This document shows positions 16,446-23,828 of a stretch of DNA of 64,000 bases, in pieces. Position 1 is the first letter of the stretch. Each line of letters begins with the position of its first letter. The position numbers were made by a program, and so were the translations under genes. The notes beneath the pieces were generated by a model that was given only the letters and a program-made list of their open reading frames with translations, did no database searches and was not told where the DNA came from. The DNA is from Fontibacterium subtropicum (lineage in GTDB: Bacteria; Pseudomonadota; Alphaproteobacteria; Pelagibacterales; Pelagibacteraceae), in NCBI GenBank assembly GCA_965235415.1, contig CBDDXD010000001.1:310001-374000 (forward strand), written 5' to 3'.

Positions 16446-18141
16446 CCAATCCGAAAATTATTTTTTTATTTATAGATTCTTTTAAATCTTGCTCAATATT
16501 TTTAAGCTTGATAGCATTTTGCCAAACATATCTTGCTTGAATTTTTTTTCCGTTTGTCCAAAGAACATCACCGTAATGATCATAGATAACAGCTTCGGAA
16601 GGTTCTTTTTCATAAGCTGTCTGCAAAATTTCTTCTGCCTTATCATAATCCTTTAATAAAAAATATGCCCAGCCAAGTGAGTCTAAAATATATCCGCGTC
16701 CTTTACTTATATTAACTGCTTCAACTAACATTTCTTTTGCTTTGTCTAAATTAATTTTTTTCTCTAACCAACTATATGCCAAATAATTCAAAACCTCAGG
16801 CTGCTTGGGCGAAATTTTTAGGGCTTGCAAAAAACTTTTTTCTGCATTCTCCCATAACCCTGCTCGTTCTTGGCTAATAGCTAAATTATAATAATAAATC
16901 CAATCACCATCCTTTGTGTCTTTTTTTGATGCTATTGATTTTTCATATAATTCTATAGATTTAGAGTAATTTTTGTTAGCTCTTATAAAATTAGCTAATT
17001 CAAAATATTTTTCAGATGCAAAAAATTCATTATTTTCTAAAAAACTTTCAAGTAAATTGATTTGTTTTTCAGAATTAATATTAGGCAAAAATCTTAATCT
17101 TGTTAAATTGGCATACCAATAAAATTCTTTTCCCAATTTCTCAATTACTTTTATTTCTTTTTCTGATTCTTCTAAATTATTTAATATAATAAGATTTTCT
17201 ACTTTTAATATTTTATTAGATTGAAAATAAGGATTTAAATATTCACTTAAGTTTAAATAAAAATTTGAGATCTGAACTTGTTCATAATTCTGATAAAAGT
17301 TTGCAAATAAATAAAATAATTCAGCTAGCCCATGATTAATATTTTTTCTTTTATAAAATTTGTTTATTTTATAAAATTTATTTTCGCGAGAATCTAAAAA
17401 AAGTTGTTTAAATAATAAATTTTCTGATGATATTTCTAAATTACGGTTAATAATATCATTAATTTTATCTTTATTATTTTTTTCTAGATAATAAGATAAA
17501 TAAAAATAATTGTATCTGCCTAATTCTTTTTTATTAGAAATTTCATTAAAATATAAATCAATATTTTTTGGATTATCTAAATATAAATTAATTAGAATTT
17601 TTTGTGTTAGAGAAACATTTTTAAAACTTGAATTTGAGTTATCAATCTTTTTATTTAATTCTTCAATATTTTTATTTGATAAATCCACCCATAAACCAAG
17701 ATTTTGGTACAATTCTGCCAATAATGGATCATTAGGACTTTGTTTTGGTAAGAAAATATAACTCTTTAATTTTGAATATCTTTCTTTTTTAAAATCATGA
17801 ACAAACAAAACTAGATTAAATGGATATAAAGATTGATAAGACTTATCTAACTTTTTTATAAATATATAAGCTTCTTCAATTTTTCCATTATTAACTAATG
17901 TTTCAACGTACTTGAGATTAAATTCTGAATGATAAGTTCCTAAATTTTCAATATTTTCGAAAAAACCGTAAGCCTTCTGTGAGTCATTTTTTTGCAATGA
18001 AACACTGCCAGATAAATAATTAGAAAAATAATTAGAATTTTTAACTAATCTTTTTTTATTTTCTAAAATATTAGCACTCAAATGCGAATAATTTGCTATA
18101 AATAACAATAAAAACACTGTGTAAAAAATTTTTTTATTCAT
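16420..18141 (-). CDS. Exported tetratricopeptide-repeat protein
   Basis: This 573-aa protein starts best at the ATG at 18141, which gives a clear signal peptide (MNKKIFYTVFLLLFIANYSH). A TTG 12 nt upstream is possible but would spoil it. Several TPR units are visible in the C-terminal half, e.g. GDWIYYYNLAISQERAGLWE, KQPEVLNYLAYSWLEKKINL and GYILDSLGWAYFLLKDYDKA. Such long alphaproteobacterial TPR proteins are presumed periplasmic or outer-membrane scaffolds. No specific function is known to me. Its start codon is only 4 bp from the divergent UDG-like gene. Confidence 0.85.
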   Translation of the reverse strand: MNKKIFYTVFLLLFIANYSHLSANILENKKRLVKNSNYFSNYLSGSVSLQKNDSQKAYGFFENIENLGTYHSEFNLKYVETLVNNGKIEEAYIFIKKLDKSYQSLYPFNLVLFVHDFKKERYSKLKSYIFLPKQSPNDPLLAELYQNLGLWVDLSNKNIEELNKKIDNSNSSFKNVSLTQKILINLYLDNPKNIDLYFNEISNKKELGRYNYFYLSYYLEKNNKDKINDIINRNLEISSENLLFKQLFLDSRENKFYKINKFYKRKNINHGLAELFYLFANFYQNYEQVQISNFYLNLSEYLNPYFQSNKILKVENLIILNNLEESEKEIKVIEKLGKEFYWYANLTRLRFLPNINSEKQINLLESFLENNEFFASEKYFELANFIRANKNYSKSIELYEKSIASKKDTKDGDWIYYYNLAISQERAGLWENAEKSFLQALKISPKQPEVLNYLAYSWLEKKINLDKAKEMLVEAVNISKGRGYILDSLGWAYFLLKDYDKAEEILQTAYEKEPSEAVIYDHYGDVLWTNGKKIQARYVWQNAIKLKNIEQDLKESINKKIIFGLDDADKNNS

Positions 18142-18145
18142 AAAA

Positions 18146-18808
18146 ATGCTCAAAAAATATTTAAGTAATAAAACTATAAACTTACTGGAATACTATTCAA
18201 CTTTAAATATTAATAATATTTTTTCTAATGATGTAACTAAATCTAAACACCAGTCCTCCGCTAATAAAGAACAGTTAGTTTCCCAACTATTTAAAGAAAT
18301 TAACAATCTATTGAATACCAAAAATAATAATAATTTTTTTTACAAAGGAAATCCAGATTCTAAAATTATGATACTAGGCGATTGTCCGAATGATGATGAT
18401 ATTAAAAACCAAGAAATATTATCGGGCCCTAGGGGTGAACTATTGAATAAAATGCTCTCATCAATATCTCTCGAGAAAGAAAAATATTATTTATCTAATA
18501 TTTATTTTGATAAAGATATTGATATTAAAAATAGAAATAATTTTTACAAAGATATTTTAATTAAACATTTAAAAATTATTAAACCGAAATATATTTTATT
18601 ACTTGGAGAAATTGCTTCTAACTTTTTTAATAATTCTAGAAATAAAATATTAGATATTCATGGGAAATGGGATTCAATTATTGTTAATAAAGATAAATTT
18701 ATAACATTTACTACTTTTGACCCGGAAATCTTATTAAGAGAACCTGAAAATAAAAAATTATCATGGGAAGATCTAAAAAAATTCAGAAATGAAATATTTA
18801 AAAACTAA
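18146..18808 (+). CDS. Uracil-DNA glycosylase superfamily protein, degenerate active site
   Basis: This 220-aa protein has the UDG-like fold of families 4/5. Aligned by eye to typical sequences, KIMILGDCPNDDD replaces the usual GEAPGxxED motif. SGPRGELLNKML matches the downstream loop, YILLLGEIASNFF matches the central strand and FDPEILLREPENKKLSWEDL matches the C-terminal HPSxLLR motif, but with Asp in place of His. The four Fe-S cysteines of family 4 are missing; only one Cys is present. It may have altered specificity or be non-catalytic. It ends on the rnhB start (1-bp overlap). Confidence 0.7.
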   Translation: MLKKYLSNKTINLLEYYSTLNINNIFSNDVTKSKHQSSANKEQLVSQLFKEINNLLNTKNNNNFFYKGNPDSKIMILGDCPNDDDIKNQEILSGPRGELLNKMLSSISLEKEKYYLSNIYFDKDIDIKNRNNFYKDILIKHLKIIKPKYILLLGEIASNFFNNSRNKILDIHGKWDSIIVNKDKFITFTTFDPEILLREPENKKLSWEDLKKFRNEIFKN

Positions 18809-19398
18809 TGAATATTTTAAATGATCTTAAATTTGGTAGAAATATAATTGGTGTAGACGAAGTTGGCAGAGGATGCTTAGCCGGACCTGTTTTTGCTGCT
18901 GCTATTAAGTTAGATGAAAATAATTTTCCTGAAGGAATTAATGACTCTAAAAAACTCAACAAATCAAAAAGATTGGAAATATTCAAAGTGCTTATTAAAA
19001 AATGTGAATATAGTGTTGGCATCTCTTCTGTTAAGGAAATTGAAAAATTAAACATTTTGCAGTCTTCTTTACTTGCAATGAATAGAGCCCTGGAAAAAAT
19101 TAATATTAAAGATCATGTCATTCTTGTTGATGGAAATTTTTCTCCTGACAAAAATAAAAATATTAGAACAGTTATTAAAGGTGATCAAAAATGTATTTCT
19201 ATTGCAGCGGCATCTATAATAGCAAAAGTTTCTAGAGATTTATTTATGGAAGAGTTATCTTTAAAATTTCCAAATTATAGTTGGGAAAAGAATTGCGGGT
19301 ATGGAACAAAAAAACACTTAGAAGCCATTAAAAAATTTGGAATTACTGAGCATCATAGAAAGACTTTTTCTCCCATACACAACCTATTGATAAATTAA
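18808..19398 (+). CDS. rnhB: Ribonuclease HII
   Basis: RNase HII cuts RNA at embedded ribonucleotides and RNA-DNA hybrids. The 196-aa enzyme has the DEDD catalytic residues in order: GVDEVGRGCLAGPV (Asp, Glu), LVDGNF (Asp) and the later ASIIAKVSRD (Asp). The HRKTFSP tail is standard. The first base overlaps the UDG-like stop. RNase HI is also encoded in the window (31.1 kb). Confidence 0.96.
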   Translation: MNILNDLKFGRNIIGVDEVGRGCLAGPVFAAAIKLDENNFPEGINDSKKLNKSKRLEIFKVLIKKCEYSVGISSVKEIEKLNILQSSLLAMNRALEKINIKDHVILVDGNFSPDKNKNIRTVIKGDQKCISIAAASIIAKVSRDLFMEELSLKFPNYSWEKNCGYGTKKHLEAIKKFGITEHHRKTFSPIHNLLIN

Positions 19399-19474
19399 AA
19401 ATTAAGACACAATCAATACGCAGACGTAAGTTGACTGAGTGGGTCTTCTAATATTATTTTCTCTCTTTAGTTGT

Positions 19475-20545
19475 ATGACAATAAATAGAGACACAATCGT
19501 TCTTGGAGATTCATTAAAAGAATTAAAAAAAATACCAAACGAAACTTTTGACTGTATTTTTGCTGATCCTCCTTACAATCTTCAATTACAAGGTAATTTA
19601 GAGAGACCAGATCATTCGAAAGTTAAAGCCGTTAATGATGATTGGGATAAATTTGATAATTTAAAAAAATATGATGAGTTTTCTATTGCTTGGGTCAATG
19701 AATGTAGAAGAGTTTTAAAACCAAATGGAACAATATGGGTAATCGGAACTTATCATAACATCTTTAGATTAGGCAAAGTAATACAAGATAAAGATTTTTG
19801 GATTCTTAACGACATAATATGGAATAAAAAAAATCCTATGCCTAACTTTAAAGGAACAAGATTTACTAATGCTCATGAAACATTAATCTGGGCAGCTAAA
19901 AATAAAAATTCAAAATACACCTTTAACTATAAATCATTAAAATGTTTTAATGATGATAAGCAAATGAGATCAGATTGGGAATTAGCCCTTTGTACTGGAA
20001 ACGAAAGAATAAAAAATGAAAAAGGAAATAAAGTTCATTCAACGCAAAAGCCAGAGAGCTTATTATACCGAATTATTCTTTCTTCAACTAAAAAAGATGA
20101 TTTTATATTAGATCCTTTTTTTGGTACTGGCACAACTGGAGCCGTTGCTAAAAAACTAGGACGAAACTATTACGGCATAGAGAGTAATAAAGAATATTTT
20201 CAAACTGCCGAGGCAAGAATAAAGAAGATAAAAAAAGTTGATAAAAATTTTTTAAAAACTATAGAAAATAAAAGAAACGAAAAAAGAATACCGTTTGGAT
20301 ACTTGATTGAAAGTGGAATAATAGAACCTGGACTAAAATTATTTGATGCTAAAAATAAGATTCAAGCACATGTGATGGCTGACGGCAGCATTCTATATAA
20401 AGATATCACAGGATCTATTCATAGTGTTGGTGCCAAAGCTCAAGGAACCGAAAGCTGCAATGGCTGGTCTTTTTGGCATATTAAAATGGAAAATAAACTA
20501 TATCCGCTTGATCACTTAAGAGAAAAGATTAGAAAAAATAACTAG
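19475..20545 (+). CDS. ccrM: CcrM-type adenine DNA methyltransferase
   Basis: CcrM methylates adenine in GANTC in alphaproteobacteria and is usually cell-cycle linked. The enzyme is a beta-class N6-adenine methyltransferase: the catalytic DPPY motif (FADPPYNLQL) comes first, and the SAM-binding FxGxG motif (DPFFGTGTTGAVAKKLGRNY) follows. A C-terminal domain of about 85 residues (RIPFGYLIESGIIEPG to the end) matches the CcrM-specific DNA-binding extension. I start at ATG 19475 (356 aa); a GTG at 19439 would add 12 residues not expected in the family. The 3' end overlaps the convergent monooxygenase by 17 bp. No restriction partner is present. Confidence 0.93.
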   Translation: MTINRDTIVLGDSLKELKKIPNETFDCIFADPPYNLQLQGNLERPDHSKVKAVNDDWDKFDNLKKYDEFSIAWVNECRRVLKPNGTIWVIGTYHNIFRLGKVIQDKDFWILNDIIWNKKNPMPNFKGTRFTNAHETLIWAAKNKNSKYTFNYKSLKCFNDDKQMRSDWELALCTGNERIKNEKGNKVHSTQKPESLLYRIILSSTKKDDFILDPFFGTGTTGAVAKKLGRNYYGIESNKEYFQTAEARIKKIKKVDKNFLKTIENKRNEKRIPFGYLIESGIIEPGLKLFDAKNKIQAHVMADGSILYKDITGSIHSVGAKAQGTESCNGWSFWHIKMENKLYPLDHLREKIRKNN

Positions 20546-21728
20546 AACTTCTAGGATTGTAATTAAAAATCCATCCAAACATAAGTTTTTTTGCAAAAAA
20601 AGACCTCTCCATTATCTTGAAAATTATACTTCTCAAAATAATGAAAAGTGGATTTTTTAAATGAAATACAAAAACATTTAAATGAGATCTAAGAATTATC
20701 CTTCTAACTCTGCTATTGCGTTTATTATAATAAAATACACCTAAATTATTAGTAACATTCTTAATAATTTGTTCATACAAAACATACGAATCTTCAATTG
20801 CTAATGCGGCCCCCTGCGCCTGGAATGGTACGGTTCCATGAGAAGAGTCTCCTATAAAAATTTGATTATCTCTATAAAAAACTCTCTTTTTCAAAGAAAA
20901 TATTGGCCATCGATATACTTCATGAAGCGTGTCTAGGGTTTCTCTTAGAATTTTATTTTCTGAAAAAAACAAACTTCTAAATTGATCTGCTGGAAATGGG
21001 GTTGAATAATTTACATCATCACTTGAGTATGTTGCTTTTTCTGAAGACTTACTAATTCCTGTAAAACTTAAATCGTTCTGATTGTTAATAAAATAAGTTA
21101 CTAAATGTTTATTACCACTTAACCATAAACGAACGACATCATTCTCTAAGGAATATTTTGAATAAAAGTTCTTTAACACCCCTCTGTAGGCATAAAAATT
21201 TGTATTTTTAATAATATTATTGTCTAACCTAGACTTTGAAAACATTCCATCGGAGGAAATTAAAAGATCGCAATAATCTTCTGATCCATCGCTAAATTTG
21301 ACTCTAATAATATTATGATCCTTAATAGTTTGCACAACTTGTTTGTTATAAAAAATTTCCTTCGGCGATAAATTTTTTTCTAAAAAATTCATTAAGACAT
21401 TTCTATCACAGGTTAGATAAGGTATTTTATCGCTAACAATATTTTGGAGATTCATCCTAACTTCAAACTTGCTTGTAAAATCATTAGAATGCACTGGGTT
21501 AATACTTAAATAATTAATTCTATGAAAATTATTATTTAAAAAAAATTTTGAATCTAAAAAATCTAAAATTCTTACTGCATTTGGGGTTAATTGTATTCCT
21601 GTAGGTCTTGATAACTTTCTTTCAAATCTTTCATATATCTTAAAATTACTAAGATTATTTTTTTTAAGAAAATTAGCTAAAGTTAATCCAGCGATACCTC
21701 CTCCAACAATAATAATTTTTTTAAACAT
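20529..21728 (-). CDS. FAD-dependent group A monooxygenase
   Basis: This 399-aa flavoprotein has the N-terminal dinucleotide-binding motif IIVGGGIAGLTLANFL. A middle motif (CDLLISSDGMFSKSR) resembles the DG motif, and IFIGDSSHGTVPFQAQGAALAIED is the GD motif in two pieces. This is the layout of salicylate hydroxylase/UbiH-like hydroxylases. Several aromatic or quinone-ring substrates are possible; a ubiquinone role cannot be told from sequence alone. The 8-bp overlap with mutY and convergent overlap with ccrM show tight packing. Confidence 0.8.
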   Translation of the reverse strand: MFKKIIIVGGGIAGLTLANFLKKNNLSNFKIYERFERKLSRPTGIQLTPNAVRILDFLDSKFFLNNNFHRINYLSINPVHSNDFTSKFEVRMNLQNIVSDKIPYLTCDRNVLMNFLEKNLSPKEIFYNKQVVQTIKDHNIIRVKFSDGSEDYCDLLISSDGMFSKSRLDNNIIKNTNFYAYRGVLKNFYSKYSLENDVVRLWLSGNKHLVTYFINNQNDLSFTGISKSSEKATYSSDDVNYSTPFPADQFRSLFFSENKILRETLDTLHEVYRWPIFSLKKRVFYRDNQIFIGDSSHGTVPFQAQGAALAIEDSYVLYEQIIKNVTNNLGVFYYNKRNSRVRRIILRSHLNVFVFHLKNPLFIILRSIIFKIMERSFFAKKLMFGWIFNYNPRSSSYFF

Positions 21729-22770
21729 ATTTAATCTTTTTTGTTTTTACTAATTCTATAAATTTTTTTGAAAAACTTGATAATAATGAACTATCTATTT
21801 TATTATAATTTATCCAGTAAAATTGATTATCATTTATTTTTACAATTCTTTTAAAAAGAACAATTTTAATTAACATTTTAATATTAGAAATATTATGTAC
21901 AAAATTTCTTCCAATGATTTTTGGCTCACCTTCAAAATGAAGTCTGTTTTTTTTAAAATTCATATCAAATAAATCTTTTTTATAATCTATTAACGGAAGA
22001 TTCGCAAAATCTTGTAATAATTTTTTTTTGTTTTTAAAAAATAAAATTTTATTATTTTCTGAAGCATATAATAAATAATATTTTTTAATATTAACTTTTT
22101 TTTTATTAAAGATTTTATAATCGAAATCTTTTCTTTTAAAAGAAATACAATTTTTATTTAAAGGACAAACATTGCATTTTGGATTTTTTGGAGAACATAT
22201 TAATGCTCCAATTTCCATTAATGCTTGTGCAAATTCAGAAAATTTATTTTGTGATTTAATCTCTTGTAATTTTAAAAAAATACTATTTTTAAAATTTTTT
22301 TTATTATTTTTATAACCGAATAATCTAGCTACAAGTCTTTCAACGTTTCCATCAATGCCTATAAAATCTTTATTAAAAGCTATAGCCATGATAGCTGATG
22401 CCGTATAGTCGCCTATTCCAGGAAAACTTTTTAAAGTTTCAAAATCAGCAGGTAGTTTTCCTTTATATTTGGATTGAGCTAATTTTGCCGTATTAAGTAA
22501 ATTTTTTGCTCTAGAATAATATCCAAGCCCCTGCCAAAGTTTATAAACTTTTTCTAACTTTGCTTTTGATAGTTTTTTTAAATTAGGAAATGCTTTTAGA
22601 AACTTATTAAAAAAAGGAATCACTGTTTTAACTTGAGTTTGCTGCAGCATAAACTCACTTACTAAAACTTTATAAATCCTATCCTGGAAACCACGATATC
22701 TTCGCCATGGCAAATCTCTTTGATGATTATCGTACCAAGCAAGAATTTTATTTGATAAAACATTTTTCAT
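21721..22770 (-). CDS. mutY: A/G-specific adenine glycosylase
   Basis: MutY removes A opposite 8-oxoG. The 349-aa protein has the HhH-GPD domain (about 1-220): WYDNHQRDLPWRRY, the LMLQQTQVKTVIPFF helix with the catalytic Glu position replaced by Leu-Gln context usual for MutY (SEFMLQQTQV), the hairpin FPGIGDYTASAI with the following Asp, and the Fe-S cysteines (ICSPKNPKCNVCPLNKNC). A C-terminal NUDIX-like domain (about 230-345) recognises 8-oxoG. Its ATG overlaps the ATG of the divergent DUF721 gene in a shared CATG. Confidence 0.95.
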   Translation of the reverse strand: MKNVLSNKILAWYDNHQRDLPWRRYRGFQDRIYKVLVSEFMLQQTQVKTVIPFFNKFLKAFPNLKKLSKAKLEKVYKLWQGLGYYSRAKNLLNTAKLAQSKYKGKLPADFETLKSFPGIGDYTASAIMAIAFNKDFIGIDGNVERLVARLFGYKNNKKNFKNSIFLKLQEIKSQNKFSEFAQALMEIGALICSPKNPKCNVCPLNKNCISFKRKDFDYKIFNKKKVNIKKYYLLYASENNKILFFKNKKKLLQDFANLPLIDYKKDLFDMNFKKNRLHFEGEPKIIGRNFVHNISNIKMLIKIVLFKRIVKINDNQFYWINYNKIDSSLLSSFSKKFIELVKTKKIKYV

Positions 22771-23215
22771 GGTGATAGATAAATCTTCAAATAAATTATT
22801 TACTCAAGGCTTGAGACCTTTGCAAAGTTTATTACCAGAAAATGCAAAAAAAATACTAAAAAAAGATGGCTTTGTATATTTTGAAATAATTAAAAATTGG
22901 AAAAACATAGTTGGTGAAAAATTGTTTAAAGATACAGCTCCTTTAAAAATTAAAAAAATTAATAATGAAAATATTCTCTCAATAAATGTTAACAAAAATA
23001 TAATGATAGAAATCGAATATTCGAGAGATCAAATTATTGAAAAAATTAATAGCTACCTTGGATTTAATGCTATTAATAAAATACAAATTATCTCCAAAGA
23101 CTCTTCATTTGAAATAAAAAAGAAAAAAATTATATTAAATGAAAATATTTTAAAAAAAATAAATGAAATTAAAAGTAAAAATTTAAAAGAAATCTTTCTA
23201 AAACTTAACAAATAA
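22769..23215 (+). CDS. DUF721/DciA-like protein
   Basis: This 148-aa protein has the DUF721 core (about 10-95), with GLRPLQSLLPENAKKIL followed by a WKNIVGEKL motif and ILSINVNKNIMIEIEYSRDQI. DciA, in the same family, loads the replicative helicase DnaB in many bacteria. The neighbours mutY, a dsbA-like gene and smc form a conserved alphaproteobacterial cluster. A helicase-loading role here is inferred from family only. The start shares CATG with mutY. Confidence 0.78.
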   Translation: MVIDKSSNKLFTQGLRPLQSLLPENAKKILKKDGFVYFEIIKNWKNIVGEKLFKDTAPLKIKKINNENILSINVNKNIMIEIEYSRDQIIEKINSYLGFNAINKIQIISKDSSFEIKKKKIILNENILKKINEIKSKNLKEIFLKLNK

Positions 23216-23222
23216 AATTATT

Positions 23223-23828
23223 ATGATCATAATAAAAAATTATTTAAAAAAAATCTTAATCGCTTCTTCGTTCTTATTATTTAGCTCTTTTTCTTATGGT
23301 CAAAATAATGACGAAATATTTATTGGTAATAAAAACGCGAAAGTTGAAATTAAAATTTACAGTTCATTTACATGTCCGCATTGCGCTAACTTTCATAAGA
23401 ATACTTATCCAAAATTAGTAAAGGAATATGCAAGTAAAGATTTAATAAAAATTAGTTTTATTGATTTTCCATTAGATATTGCTGCATTAAATGCATCAAA
23501 AATTGTTAGATGCTCAACAAAAGAATCAAGTATCTTGCTAATTGATGAGATTTATAAAAATCAAAATGCTTGGTCTGCAGGAGACAAGATACAAGAAATT
23601 AACAAAAAGTTATTTTTAATAGCTAAAAAATTTAATTTATCAGATGAAAAGCTTTCGAACTGTTTAAAGGATCAAAAATTGGAAGAAAAAATATTAAACG
23701 ACAGAATTGATGGTCAAAAAAAATATTCTATTAACTCTACTCCTACTATTGTTATTAATGAGAAAAAATTTGAAGGAAATCCAACTTTTGAAAATTTATC
23801 AAAAGAAATATCCAAAATATTAAAATGA
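23223..23828 (+). CDS. DsbA-family periplasmic thiol:disulfide oxidoreductase
   Basis: This 201-aa thioredoxin-fold protein has an N-terminal signal peptide (about 1-26, ILIASSFLLFSSFSYG) and the CPHC active site (SSFTCPHCANFH, about residue 52). The cis-proline loop is INSTPTIVINEKKFEG. The DsbA_2 subfamily, lying before smc, is typical in alphaproteobacteria. It should form or shuffle disulfides in the periplasm, for example in cytochrome maturation. The stop overlaps the smc start by 4 bp. Confidence 0.9.
   Translation: MIIIKNYLKKILIASSFLLFSSFSYGQNNDEIFIGNKNAKVEIKIYSSFTCPHCANFHKNTYPKLVKEYASKDLIKISFIDFPLDIAALNASKIVRCSTKESSILLIDEIYKNQNAWSAGDKIQEINKKLFLIAKKFNLSDEKLSNCLKDQKLEEKILNDRIDGQKKYSINSTPTIVINEKKFEGNPTFENLSKEISKILK

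Noticed and set aside
19439..19474. 12-residue hydrophobic N-terminal extension of ccrM from a GTG
   Set aside because: CcrM is cytoplasmic and homologues start at the internal ATG (MTINRDT); the extension looks like a chance open frame.
19399..19474. CtrA-like TTAA-N7-TTAA site or GANTC in the ccrM leader
   Set aside because: TTAA pairs occur with the wrong spacing and no GANTC was found in the leader.
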